Source of the DNA: Myrica gale
Taxonomy: Eukaryota > Streptophyta > Magnoliopsida > Fagales > Myricaceae
Reading direction: 5' to 3'
Assembly: GCA_963930655.1 (NCBI GenBank)
Contig: OZ005606.1
Coordinates: 18,640,001-18,704,000, forward strand
DNA: 64,000 nucleotides
The notes beneath the pieces are model-generated. The model was not told where the DNA came from, did no database searches, and was given only the letters and a program-made list of their open reading frames with translations. Position numbers and translations under genes: made by a program. Below, piece by piece: positions 11,801 to 21,300 of this stretch (position 1 is its first letter; each line of letters starts with the position of its first letter).

Positions 11801-14441
11801 GTTCTTGTTCCTCCTTTTGTCATATGGATGCCACTTTAGTATAAGTGTGTGGATAAGGATGCACAAAAACTCATTTTTTTTCAATAAATACTCTTTGCAT
11901 TCTCCAATATAGGAGTTTTGACACTACACCTCAAATTAGTATTTTTATCACATTGCACCCACCAATTATTGATTTCTAATACTTCGCACCCTTTGTTAAA
12001 CATTTTTGTCAATTTTTGAAGAAATTGATTTTTAGCCTCCGAAAATACGATTCTACCCTCAGAAGAATGTTACTGTCAAAAAAAATTAAGGGGATAAAAT
12101 TGTCATTTCACGTGCAAAAAAATCAATTTTCGTTCAAATTGACAAAAAAATTTAATGGAGGGTGCAAAGTGTAAAAAATCAGTAGTTTGTGAGTGCAATG
12201 TGACATAAATAGTAGTTTGAGGTGTAAAGTGTCAAAACCTCTATAGTTGGAGGGTGCAAAGTATGTTTATCTCTTTTTTCTTCTACTTTTGGTTTGTTGG
12301 ATATTTTGCTCGTCTGACTTTTTGCTCAACCTGCTATGCCTCACTGTGTATTTTCTGTTTGGACGCATTTCTGGGACACCTCATGAGTCATTCCTCAGTG
12401 CATGTCCGTCTATTTTAATACCTGATATGTTTTTATCTTAAGTGGGAAAACTATTATATGGTATTTCCCAATCACGTCTGCACATTCTTCTCTCATCTCC
12501 AATGTAGCTTTTGGCACGTACATTCTTAAGGGAAGTTGCATTTTGCACCTTCAAACTGGTGAGCCACTGAGCCATATGTATTATAACTTTGTTACATTAT
12601 ATCCCCAAAACTACCAAAAATTTACCATTTGCAACCTCTCCAGTTTTTGCTACTAAGAGTATGTCATGTAGCCTATTTTTCATCCATTTTAACATTCAAA
12701 TCTTAATTGATGGTGCCAAAGGTAACTTTTTGGTAGTTCAAGGGTCCAATGTGATGATAACATTTGTTTAGAGGAGCATTGCTGATAATGTGACAGTCTG
12801 GGATGCAAATTGTAATTTCTTAAATATTATTGATGTAACGAAGAAAATGGTTGTAATGTGATATCTTATGACGTAATGATCTGTTGCATGAGTGAAACAT
12901 CGGCATTTTGTTCGAATGCAATTTATTATGTTTATCATTTTGTTCGGCATGAACTCTTTATCACTCTACTAATTTGGAATCATGTAATTCATTTGCAACC
13001 TTTCATGGTTGTCCTGTGGTGTCCTTATTCATCTGTTTCAAGGAAGGTCCGGCATGAACTCTTTATCACTCTACTAATTTGAGTACTGTATAGACACACT
13101 TTTGTGGAACTTCATTCTTGTTCGCCATGTTGCCCTTTCATGGAGCAATGTATATGTTTGTGGATGTATTCAGCTATCTAGGGTCAGTTGAAGATCTTTT
13201 ATTCCTCTTTGCAGACAGTGGCTTCTTTAAAAAGTCGTGTGGACTCGGCATCTATTCCAGCAGCCAAGAAAGCAGATATCAGGGCGAAGATTGTGATACT
13301 TCAGGTATCGGAGGGAGCTAAAAATGCCACTGGCTCATTAAAGTTTTTCTCCAGCAGCCTGATTTCTACTATGTTGTATCTGCTTCATCATTTTGCTAAT
13401 GTCAATGTTTCTCCCATATGTTCTGAATTGCTCTGTTATGATAGAATCAAGTGAGGAGGGTGCAAAAGAAGATTGCTGAAGAAAATATACAAAAAGCAGT
13501 GAAAGTTGCAACTGAGACAGCTGAAGTTGCTGCTTCAGATGGGAAGGCCTTTTGTGTATCCCGTGTTGATGTCGGTCTGGATGTAGCTGCAGTTCGTGAA
13601 GCTGTTCTGAAAGTCTTAGAACAGAAGGTGATTACCATTCACTCTGTTGACGTGAATTTTGGGTCTGTCAGTTTCTGTATGATTTGGGTAGTGTCATTTT
13701 TCCTTAGTTCATATGGGAGGGAATGCACATATCCATCACTTTGCATTGGGAATTAGGGAGTAGTACGCTAAGAAACAATTTGAAGGCCTTTCATGAAAGA
13801 ATGGATTTTTTTTTCCCGATGTTATACATGAAAGAAGGGGCCCTCTAAATTTCAAATGAGTACCCACTACCCAGAGAGACTTTTATATTACTGTTAACTG
13901 AAGCATAAAATATTGAGACTCATATGATGGATGGACAGGGGATATCTGCAATGGTTTTCAGTACTGATGAAACCACTAATAAGGCAGTGGTGTGTGCCGG
14001 GGTGCCGGAGAAAGGAGATAAGGGCAAGGATATGGTAGTGTCAGAGTGGTTGACTGCAGCTTTGGGACCTCTACAAGGACGGTGTGGTAAAGGAAAAGGC
14101 GGTCTTGCATCAGGCCAGGTAAGTAATTTTGACATGGTCACATTCATATCTTTCTTCTTTGCCTCCCCCCCCCTCTTCAGGGGAGGAATTACGTATACAA
14201 ATTGCCTCAATTTTTCTTCTTACCCCCCAAAGCATTCTCTACTTACTATAGAGAGGAAAATCAATCTATTTTGTGTCTGATATTTAGTAGTAAGATCTCC
14301 TTTGAGTGCATTTACCTGGGCCCATACCTGATATTTCTGGTAATTTTTGTAATGCATTATTAATTTCAGGGGACAGATGCATCGGGTGTAGATGAGGCGA
14401 TCAATTTGGCGACAAGCTTTGCATCTATGAAGTTGAGATGA
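171..14441 (+). CDS. Alanyl-tRNA synthetase, cytosolic/mitochondrial type (3' two thirds, 5' end outside window)
   Basis: The enzyme charges tRNA-Ala with alanine using ATP and edits mischarged Ser/Gly. Exons joined by eye from homology and splice sites: 171-300, 1808-1904, 2032-2152, 5681-5740, 6769-6819, 6894-6989, 7203-7304, 9669-9791, 10452-10595, 10676-10747, 10875-10950, 11027-11169, 11261-11369, 11453-11640, 13215-13304, 13445-13627, 13939-14118, 14370-14441. They give 678 codons plus TGA in one frame. Visible parts: the tRNA-recognition helices ([17 protein letters not shown]), the editing-site zinc motifs HTCTH (window residues 321-325) and CGGTH (440-444), a coiled-coil linker, and the C-Ala domain with GKGGLASGQ near residue 650. 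By recall it resembles Arabidopsis At1g50200 more than the plastid enzyme. The N-terminal class II catalytic core (about 320 residues) must lie before base 1. Oddities: a duplicated exon with its acceptor (1504-1896) and one GC donor at 5741. Dual cytosol/mitochondrion targeting is known for the Arabidopsis gene but cannot be judged here. Confidence 0.95.
1504..1896 (+). repeat. 194-bp tandem duplication spanning an AlaRS intron end and exon
   Basis: Bases 1504-1702 recur with no difference I can see at 1698-1896, an offset of 194 bp. Each unit holds the tail of the intron, a 3' splice site (TAG before 1614 and before 1808) and 84-90 bp of the exon beginning [11 protein letters not shown]. 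Only the second copy runs on to the proper donor at 1905. Splicing into the first copy would read from the exon into duplicated intron and meet an in-frame TAG at 1805. A correct mRNA therefore has to skip the first acceptor. Confidence 0.95.
3113..3229 (-). repeat. About 60-bp tandem duplication in the LINE 3' region
   Basis: The stretch 3113-3173 is repeated at 3174-3229 with a few small differences, mainly at the start of the unit. It sits just beyond the ORF1 end. This is the third small tandem duplication within 3.5 kb, counting those at 1504 and 4746. Confidence 0.85.
3225..4931 (-). pseudogene. LINE ORF1-like protein, frameshifted
   Basis: It starts with ATG at 4931 ([20 protein letters not shown]). 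The N-terminal part has the pattern of plant L1 ORF1 proteins: a short basic/hydrophobic stretch, [10 protein letters not shown], then [21 protein letters not shown] and [10 protein letters not shown] (about residues 75-130). The middle is a low-complexity Gly/Trp/Ala-rich stretch near 3950-4200. The tail, in other frames, ends [20 protein letters not shown] at about 3267-3340, resembling the ORF1 end that normally precedes ORF2. At least two frame changes separate the parts, so no single protein is made. I am fairly sure of the family, less sure of the exact reading path. Confidence 0.55.
4746..4823 (-). repeat. 39-bp in-frame tandem duplication in LINE ORF1
   Basis: Two adjacent copies, 4746-4784 and 4785-4823, duplicate 13 residues ([13 protein letters not shown]). 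The copies look identical, so the duplication is recent relative to the insertion or very well kept. Confidence 0.9.
4932..5249 (-). other. Lysine-rich reading frame at the LINE 5' end
   Basis: Reading minus from about 5230 to 4973, an open frame runs [20 protein letters not shown] and then a strongly basic Lys/Ser stretch ([14 protein letters not shown]). It ends at GEADQDE, just before a GTTTTT that could be a donor. It lies inside the flanking direct repeats, upstream of ORF1. It may be the element's 5' leader or a piece of host transcript picked up by the LINE. I do not recognise the protein. Confidence 0.3.
5739..5746 (+). other. GC-type 5' splice site in AlaRS
   Basis: The exon 5681-5740 ends ...GGCCAG and the intron opens GCAAGG, not GT. 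The next exon ([10 protein letters not shown], from 6769) joins in phase with the family sequence, so the boundary is fixed by homology. AG/GCAAG is the known consensus for the minority GC-AG introns. Confidence 0.85.
5785..5811 (+). repeat. (CT)n microsatellite
   Basis: A pure CT run of 27 bases lies in the intron after the GC donor. No coding role. Confidence 0.95.
9945..10275 (-). mobile_element. Probable LINE 3'-end fragment in AlaRS intron
   Basis: It begins with a T-run followed by TATAAGTAAGGAAAGCTTTA and an A-rich stretch. Read on the minus strand this is an A-tailed end preceded by the AATAAAGC-like signal common at plant LINE tails. An open minus frame (10016-10276) shows no recognisable domain. 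No clear flanking duplication was found, so the right edge is approximate. Confidence 0.4.
11883..12271. mobile_element. 389-bp foldback MITE (Mutator-like ends) in AlaRS intron
   Basis: The two halves are inverted repeats of each other. The left end runs from ATACTCTTTGCATTCTCC through GTTTTGACAC and ACACCTCAAA. The right end, reverse-complemented, reads CATACTTTGCACCCTCC, GGTTTTGACACTTTACACC. Flanks TTTTTTTTC (11874-11882) and TCTTTTTTC (12272-12280) look like a 9-bp target duplication with one mismatch, though they are low complexity. The ends match those of the Mutator-type element at 59057-62504, so this is probably a deletion derivative of that family. Confidence 0.75.
12527..12825. mobile_element. 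Degenerate foldback MITE in AlaRS intron
   Basis: The left part (TTGCATTTTGCACCTTC, later CCCCAAAACTACCAAAAA) is mirrored by the right part on the other strand (CAATTTGCATCCCAGAC, CCTTGAACTACCAAAAAG). Same general type as the element 300 bp upstream but more worn. Ends are approximate. Confidence 0.5.
12945..13081 (+). repeat. 32-bp direct repeat spaced by 105 bp
   Basis: The same 32 bases (starting CGGCATGAACTCTTTATC) occur at 12945-12976 and 13050-13081, apparently without change. The second copy may be the end of a partial duplication in the intron. Confidence 0.85.
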
Positions 14442-16000
14442 TATATCATGCAAACTCTGTTTCCTATAGAAGAAAGGTGGTCTTGATGCCAGATTTGCAG
14501 AAATTTTAAGCACAACTAAGTCAGACACTTGATTGAGCAATTATTTATATCGATATTATTGTTGAGAAGATCACTTTTGCTTTCTTAGCCAATCTGTGTT
14601 ATCCCACGTGTCATCGTTGAGTGACTCGTTATGTCTTTCATCTTGGCTATGATAAAGGCTCAGAGGATGAACTTCCATATCCAATTGATAAATTTCTGAA
14701 CGGTTGTGCCTCCCCAACATGATTCTCAAGGGCCTACAACTCCCACATCTTCCACACAACGACCTGACATTCATGTCTGTTTCTTCCTTCATCGTTATTC
14801 CTTGTAAGTCTTCTCCTCCTCTACGTACGTTGACCTTCAAATCCTTGTAGAATAGCAAGGAACTTGTAAATATGCTCCGATATATCTTAAACCAAACTAC
14901 TAACAAACTTCAAATCCCACGAATAGAAATTGTTGTGGTTGAATTGAAACTAGTTGTGGGTCAATTATGTGTGGCCAATGAACTCCTGAAATTACCTTTT
15001 CCCCTATGCATATTGTACCTTTTTGGATGCCTAAAAGAATTCCTTTTTTTTTTTTTCTGGTTTTTTCTTGTTCTTTACCCCTAAGCTTGAAGCTTCAAGA
15101 TATTCTCTCATTATAAATGGTCTAAATCCAAAGTCTCTCTTAGATGTACAGATATAGCTCTTCACTGCCAAGTTACTCTCCTCGCTCGAGTATAAGCAAC
15201 TCAAAAAATGATACGGATCGCACATAGTATAATATAGACCAATAGTTGAGAAATCCTTTTTTTTTTTTTTAAATATTAATAGTTTAGATATAGTATTCCG
15301 TATTTCGTCTTGGACCGCAACAAAAGTTTGAAATATAATAGACGAATAAACTATATAGATAATAGCCGAAAAATAATTAAAGTAACACATGCTCATCTGA
15401 GTGTTGGCCATTTGGGACGCAAATTCGCTTTATTTAGTAGCACGTACAAATCATAGTGACATGCAAATTATCTTTTTCAATTCGGCACATGTATCTAGGT
15501 TTGTATCCAAGGCGCTAAACCGACTACCCTGCCAAAAACTGACTAGGCCGATCATTTTGTTGTTGGGCCTACGGGGATCGGGCTCGGGTCCATGAACCCG
15601 ACCTTTTTCTTATTCTATTGAGATTGAAGAAGATGGGTTACCCGCCCGAGCTCACTCCCAAACCGATTAAATTATATAATAATATTAATATATTTTCGTA
15701 AAAAAAAAATTAATCTAGACTGAAACACTGTCATTTGGAGAGCCATAAGCTCATTTAGAGTTAGGGCTCCTCAATTCCTCATTTCTCCCTTCCTGATCAG
15801 TTGCTCCACTCTCCCTGGAAACATTTCTTTCATTGCATAACTTTTTGTTCTAATTCATTTCTTATAGCTTGTAGATTCGAAAGCAAAATTTAAGGAATCT
15901 TTATTTTATATTTTTAATGTTCGGATGTGGAAGCTCAGTTCAAAGTTTGGTTCATGGTTCTAGAGCTTTCTTTGAAGTTAATCTTGGAGGGTTTGGTGGT
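14442..16000. other. AlaRS 3' flank, no gene recognised
   Basis: After the AlaRS stop codon this stretch holds the likely 3' UTR, then AT-rich DNA with T-runs near 15043 and 15251. A GC-richer patch lies at 15530-15650. Open frames here (for example minus 14571-14906) have no family signature. I see no RNA gene. Confidence 0.6.
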
Positions 16001-16412
16001 TAATTAAAATTTTAGGCTTAAATGCTCTACAGGTCCCGTGGTTTAACCTTTTTTTCTCAAAAAGGTCTCTATGGTTCACTTTGGATTGCACTAGTTCTTA
16101 AGCCTAATAACTTTCCCAAAATGTCCCTTCGTTAGTGTGGCCCCACCAGTTTAATGGTTGTTCTCGATGTGGCAAACAGAGACCAAATCACCAATGAGGC
16201 ACTGCCACGTGGGGACCTATTTTTCTCTCTTAATCGGCGTCATGTCACTTGCCAAGCAAGCTGCCACCACAATTAATCAAAATGTGCGTTTTGATCTCCA
16301 CCCAACTCTTTCGTGTAAATGCCTGAGCAACCCTAAGCCCCAAATTGACGATGCCCTCTTTTGCCTCCTCTACTGGGACAACGACAACAACAATTTAATT
16401 GTGCAGCTGACC

Positions 16413-17150
16413 TTTCCAGTGTGTAATTGCGGGCTGCAAGCAAGGCTAAGGACGAGCATGATCGATAGTAATCCAGGTTCGCCGCTTCTATGGTTGCATC
16501 CAATATGGAAAACCACTAATCTACGCCAACCTGTTTTAATCAAACCTAATTAGTGCACATTGTTTTCTTTGTATTTTGAATCGCTAAGATGATTACTTGA
16601 TTTGTTGACTGTTGATTTTCTATTGGGGAAAAATCATATTAGGAGTGTGGTGCAAAGAATGTGAAGTTTCATTAGTAATGAGCCTTGTTCATTGGAGGCT
16701 TGACATAATTTTTCTTTGGCCAAGGTGTTTGAGCTATAGCTATGTTGATAATTTAGAACATGCATAATTGGATTGAAAAACTAGTCATATTCTCCAGCAT
16801 TGTGGAAGTTGTGAGCAAAGAAAATACTGGAGTTTTAGAACGCTCATGCCTAAGGAGATAATTACTGCATTTGGAGATTTATCACTTAAGAAATATGTTC
16901 ATGCCTTCAAAATCTAGTTGTTACTTACCTTTATAGTAAATGTTCCAACCTCATGGTATTTGTGAATGTCCTTTGAAGTGAAGTGCCTTAAGATAGTGCA
17001 AGTTTTCTGTATTTTGCAGGGTCATGTATCTTGTATCTTCTTTAATTGGTTAGACACACCTGTTTCGACACGAAACGAGTAGATGTTGGCTGATCTTATT
17101 CGTAAGTTTAAAGGGATAGATGAAAACTTCGAAGGCATCAGACACGGGAG
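16413..17150 (+). pseudogene. GRF-type zinc-finger protein gene, broken, two exons
   Basis: GRF-type fingers (Cx-CG...T/S-x-x-NPGR-x-F-x-GC) bind nucleic acid; plant genomes hold many small GRF proteins of unknown role. Exon 1 (to about 16515) shows CNCGLQARLRTSMIDSNPG. One frame over follows RRFYGCIQYGK, so there is a frameshift right at the GRF motif. Exon 2 starts at 17020 after a good TTTTGCAG and reads CIFFNWLDTPVSTRNE, a TAG stop, then MLADLIRKFKGIDENFEG, the usual short helical tail. The intron is kept, so the copy arose through DNA and not mRNA. The upstream frame from 16158 shows no domain. The second GRF copy at 61.1-61.4 kb has its intron in about the same place. Confidence 0.7.
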
Positions 17151-17402
17151 TGGCAATTGAAGGCAATTTTAGTTGGTTCATGGGCTATGATATGATATAA
17201 TCAATTTGCATTTACTTAGGGCATTATAGGTGTGGTCCCCAAGTTTAAGCCGTGTAGAATGTGCTTGTAATTTGCCTTTTGCTTTTCTAACATATCACAC
17301 TAAAGGTGTGGTACCCTAATATATATAATTTGATTGTAAATTGTTGAAGATTGTAATGATCTGTGATCTCCTAGTTTACTGACTTCAATTTGAGTAATGA
17401 AC

Positions 17403-17592
17403 AATGGATCAGGATCCCCTGCAATTCCTTAGCCGGATTGCACGATGCAATTTGGAGAGAGACAATAGGACACATGTTGCCCAAAACTTTGGGCAGCATT
17501 AAATGGTGTGGAGACCACCTCTTATGTCTGTCTCTCTCCAAATTACACTGTGCAATCCGGAAAGAGAATTGCAGAGGAGCCCTATCCATGAA
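17403..17592. mobile_element. 190-bp foldback element with about 65-bp inverted repeats
   Basis: The left arm contains CTGCAATTCC, CCGGATTGCACGATGCAATT and TGGAGAGAGACA. The right arm carries the same sequence inverted with a few changes. The loop is only about 50 bp. A single-arm relative is seen at 36480-36535. No transposase; family unknown. Confidence 0.75.
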
Positions 17593-18639
17593 CATCTAAA
17601 AGTTGTACAAAAGGTAGTCCATAGTTTGTAAATACCAAACATAAAACTTTATTGCAAACACTAAATCTGAACATGTCAATTTCATTGCAATACCAAATAT
17701 GAACATGTCCAAAACTACATCTGAACAAAGTACAAACTATGCACAACATACACATATGAAACTATATCTGAACATGTTCAAAAACTGTATGAAACAATTG
17801 CAAACATTAAATTTAGACAACATCTTCAACACACCCTCACCACCCCACCCAACTTTTATTCCACTCATTTACAAAACACAATAAATACAATACACAACCA
17901 CCACAAAACACCACATCCAACTCATCAACAAAAGACTTCATAGCTTGTACACTTTATTGTGTTGCCCTCCACTTGTTCTTCAATGGTAATCTACACGGCA
18001 AAGATGATGCTACTTGAGCGCCATTGCCCATTTGGACCCGTGGGTTCTCGCGGTGGGGCCCTTGTTCTCCCCTTTGAAGTATCTTGTTGGGTACTTGGGT
18101 GCCCCTCTGATTGGGTACTGGGCCGCTCTGGCTGGGTTACTTGCCCACTGACCCAAAGCGGATGACACATCTAATACCTCACTTCCCTAAATACATTTGA
18201 GCATTCACATTAGAAGTCGTATAACAACATTAAGGTTTTTACATAAAGATCAGTTTTGCTCTCATTACCACAAATGTTCGCATTGGTAGTCTTTTTTTCT
18301 AGTACGCTTCGAAGTGGCAATTTCGTCAGTAGTGGATGATCCAGCTTGTTGTTCAGTACCCTAGACACAAAAAACCCACTAGCAGTTCAAGAGTCTGATA
18401 ACATAATCTAGATAAGAAAAAAACCAGGACCCACAAATATTCATAAACCAAAAACAATTAGTAGTGGTGTTCGGTTATTGTGTTTGTACCCGTGCATTAG
18501 CATTGATGTTGACACGTTTTCGAGTTCTTGTTGTAGTGACAACCTCTCCAGTAGTGTATGTTCCAGCTTTTTCTTCAGTAGTCTATTAACAAAAATTTCA
18601 GATTTGTTAATTTTCTACGTAACAGATTTGTTAATCCAT

Positions 18640-21169
18640 AAAAGCCTTAATTAAGTCTACCTATATTCCAGCATTGATGTTTGCATATTTTATGCAAGTT
18701 CTCGCGTTGTTTCCAGCAACATCACAAGTTTTACATCGTAGAGCTTATCTAGCTCTTGTGATTCGATATAGGAGTTGTTGTTCATCCACTGCTCTAACTT
18801 TTGGTATTCCTTAGCCTTCTTCAAGGTACCCTCACTTGATGGGGCATCAGTGGATTAGTATTGACACGTGGCTAGTCATCCGGGCCCGGCATAGCATGAA
18901 TATTACAACATTCGAGACTGCATAAGTGTCTTTAAGATAGTAAGCATCCATAAAGTCTTTTGGGACCTTTCTATCTTGACATATGGTAGTGCAAGTATAC
19001 GAACATGTATCCTGTTCTACTACCGTCTACCACATGAAAACTCCTTCAACCCAATGTTCACCAGTTTACGATTGTCGTTCAATGACGCCACTTCAAAGAC
19101 TTTCCCGTTAGACCAATTACATAGGCAGAAACGAGAATCAGATTTGTTCGTTTCCAATTTTGCTCTGATGCATGGACATATGTCTCAATCTGCCTTCTCA
19201 ACGAATCGATTCATGAGTTGCCTCATAATAAGCTCAATCATGGTCAATATCAGCTTTTCTCTTGCATCCTTGATCTAAGAATTAAAGGTGTCTGTGATGT
19301 TGTTCAACAACATATCGAAACTTGTTGTTCGTCCTGAACGCATACCGTAATCAGCCATTCAGACCGGTTTCATCTAGATACTTAAATGCAATCTCACTCA
19401 AGGATTTGATCACCCCTATGTAGTAATCAAACATAGCTCGAGTTCATGCTTGAGCTACAACTTGCATTCGGTCTTTGAAGTGTTGCCTTTTGTAACCCTT
19501 ACTCTTTAGGTTCGCATGCAGATGCTTCACACAGTGGCATTGCCCGTCATGTTGTACCAACAATTCAAATGCATCCAGAAGATCCCGCACAATTAAATGA
19601 TAAAAGAAAGTGATCAATAATTATATCATAGCTTCAATTCAGTACCAACAATTAATTGATACTTTTACCCTTTGTCGATCTGACATTCAAGACCATAGCC
19701 GTGAATCATCATCACTGACAGCTGTCAAGTTTCATCCCAAAACCAATTGACAATGGGAAGAGGTGGCCCAACAAGTATATGAAGCACAAGATTAAATGGT
19801 CCCTAATCAATGTGAGACTCTAACACTCCCTCTCACGTGCAAGCCAAATGAACATGGTCCATGCACGTGAACAACAAATGGGGAACACAAACAAGTGGGC
19901 CAAACCCAGAAATAGTTGGCTCTGATACCATGTCAAGTTTCATCCCAATACCAATTGACTATGGAAAGATGTGGCTCAACAGGTATATGAAGCACAAGAT
20001 TAAATGATCCCTAATCAATGTGGGACTCTAACAACGTCCTCTGGGAGGAGTGACAAGAACCATGTCTAGAAGGCACAAGACTCAATCTCAACAATAGCAA
20101 CCGCTATTGGATACATGTCGTTGTTGGCATCTTTTACAATTGCACACAATAACTATCCTCTCACCTTTGAGGTGACATCCATCAACCCATATAATTGGTC
20201 TGCATGCGTCTAGACAACTTCCTTTCGGAAAAAAAACTCCGTCTCTTGCAATCTTAAAACAGCTTCTCGGATTCCATCTCAGAAGTGCATCAGCATAATC
20301 ATATACATTCTTGTGTTGGTCGGTGTCCTTTCCATAAACCAGCTTCAGCCCAAGCCTCTTCACTCGATACAAGTGGTTTTTAGGCACCTCTACTTTAAAA
20401 TCCCTTTTTATCTGTTGTCTCATAACAGCTAGTGGCCAGATTGGGTTATCTCTTATTTGCCAACTTAGTGTTCTTGTGGTGGACACCACATAAATGTCTG
20501 TTCAAAAACATCTTCACTTGAAATGCCTCTTTGCTATTCATCCAAAAGGCTTGTATCATCTATGGACAAGGTGGCTTCTTGCATACAATCGTCACTCATA
20601 CCTTATTGTTCTTTTTAAAGCTGTAATCGAACTCACCTTGTATCACATACAATTCCAATGCTTATCTGTCACTTTCGTTCATATCCATCTAATCATCCTT
20701 GCCACCAATATGACATGGCCTCTCATCATCTGTGTCTGTCTCATCTTGACCCCATGGCCAAACCAATTTATTGCATCCCTTTTATTTCTACCCAAGCCTT
20801 ATAACCCTCATAACCCTCTTGACCCTCCTGGCCAGCAGCCCCATCATCATCATCTTGTGTTGGAAATATTTCCAACACCTCCTCATTTGTGTTAGACCAA
20901 TCACTAAACATAAATCTTTCTTCCTCTGACTGCAAACTTTCTTCAGAAATATTTCTATAGTCCTCGTTACCCTCAGCCACATCACCCACACCACCACTAA
21001 CCTCACCCTCACCAGTGTCCTCACTAGCTTCACCAACAACCTCAACGATACCCTCACCAACGCCCTTACCAGAATCCTCACCAGCACCCATACTAAAACC
21101 CTCAGCTCCTTTATCGGCCTCCACAGTGGTTAAGTAATTTTTCCCGTCCAAACTATGTACGACATACAC
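18640..21169 (-). pseudogene. MuDR-type transposase remnant
   Basis: The readable pieces run from high to low coordinate. First is an acidic stretch rich in Glu/Gly/Val (20768-21169). Next is the core piece with CRPIIWVDGCHLKG (20088-20489), the conserved region around the first catalytic Asp, where D is kept. Then come QCHCVKHLHANLKSKGYK near 19500, FDYYIGVIKSLSEIAFKY near 19410, TSFDMLLNNITDTFNS near 19300 and REKPILTMIELIMRQLM near 19210. Last is a CCHC-like RCKTCDVAGNNARTC near 18700. These match the order in Mutator transposases. Frame changes occur between most pieces, for example just after the DGCHLKG block, where the frame ending NSGCYC leaves the family sequence. It cannot encode active enzyme. 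Confidence 0.75.
19723..20033 (-). mobile_element. TRIM (terminal-repeat retrotransposon in miniature)
   Basis: Two 103-bp direct repeats, 19723-19825 and 19931-20033, begin TGTTAGAG and end TTGACA on the minus strand and differ at roughly ten sites. The right copy is the 5' LTR. Next to it lies the primer-binding site TGGTATCAGAGCC (minus strand, about 19918-19930), complementary to initiator Met-tRNA. A purine tract (GAGAGGGAG) precedes the 3' LTR. The interior is only about 105 bp and has no genes. The divergence between LTRs suggests an insertion of moderate age, younger than the transposon it sits in. A clear target duplication was not found. Confidence 0.85.
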
Positions 21170-21300
21170 ATGAAGGTCATCTGATTATGCACTCTCCAAC
21201 CTCTCATTATTCATAGAACGTCTTCGTTATTGTGGATGTTGAGCTCGGAAAAAAAATACTTGTAAGTTTTCTAGCACCAGAGCTAGAATGTACACTATTT

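Larger units (their letters stand above)
17950..21300 (-). mobile_element. Decayed MuDR/Mutator-type DNA transposon
   Basis: The minus strand carries, in order, an acidic N-terminal region (21169-20768), the transposase core (20489-19280), a C-terminal zinc knuckle (about 18660-18760) and a basic/Pro-rich tail (about 18010-18170). Terminal inverted repeats were not found, so both edges are approximate. Many stops and frame shifts show it is old. A TRIM has inserted into it at 19723-20033. Confidence 0.75.

Noticed and set aside
14571-15411. Minus-strand frames downstream of AlaRS
   Set aside because: No domain, and rich in simple sequence. Considered as a gene convergent with AlaRS but no splice or homology support.
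16015-16160. GGTCCCGTGGTTTAACC-type sequence as a Mutator end for the GRF copy at 16.4 kb
   Set aside because: A similar phrase at 17230 is in the same orientation, not inverted, and no flanking duplication was found.
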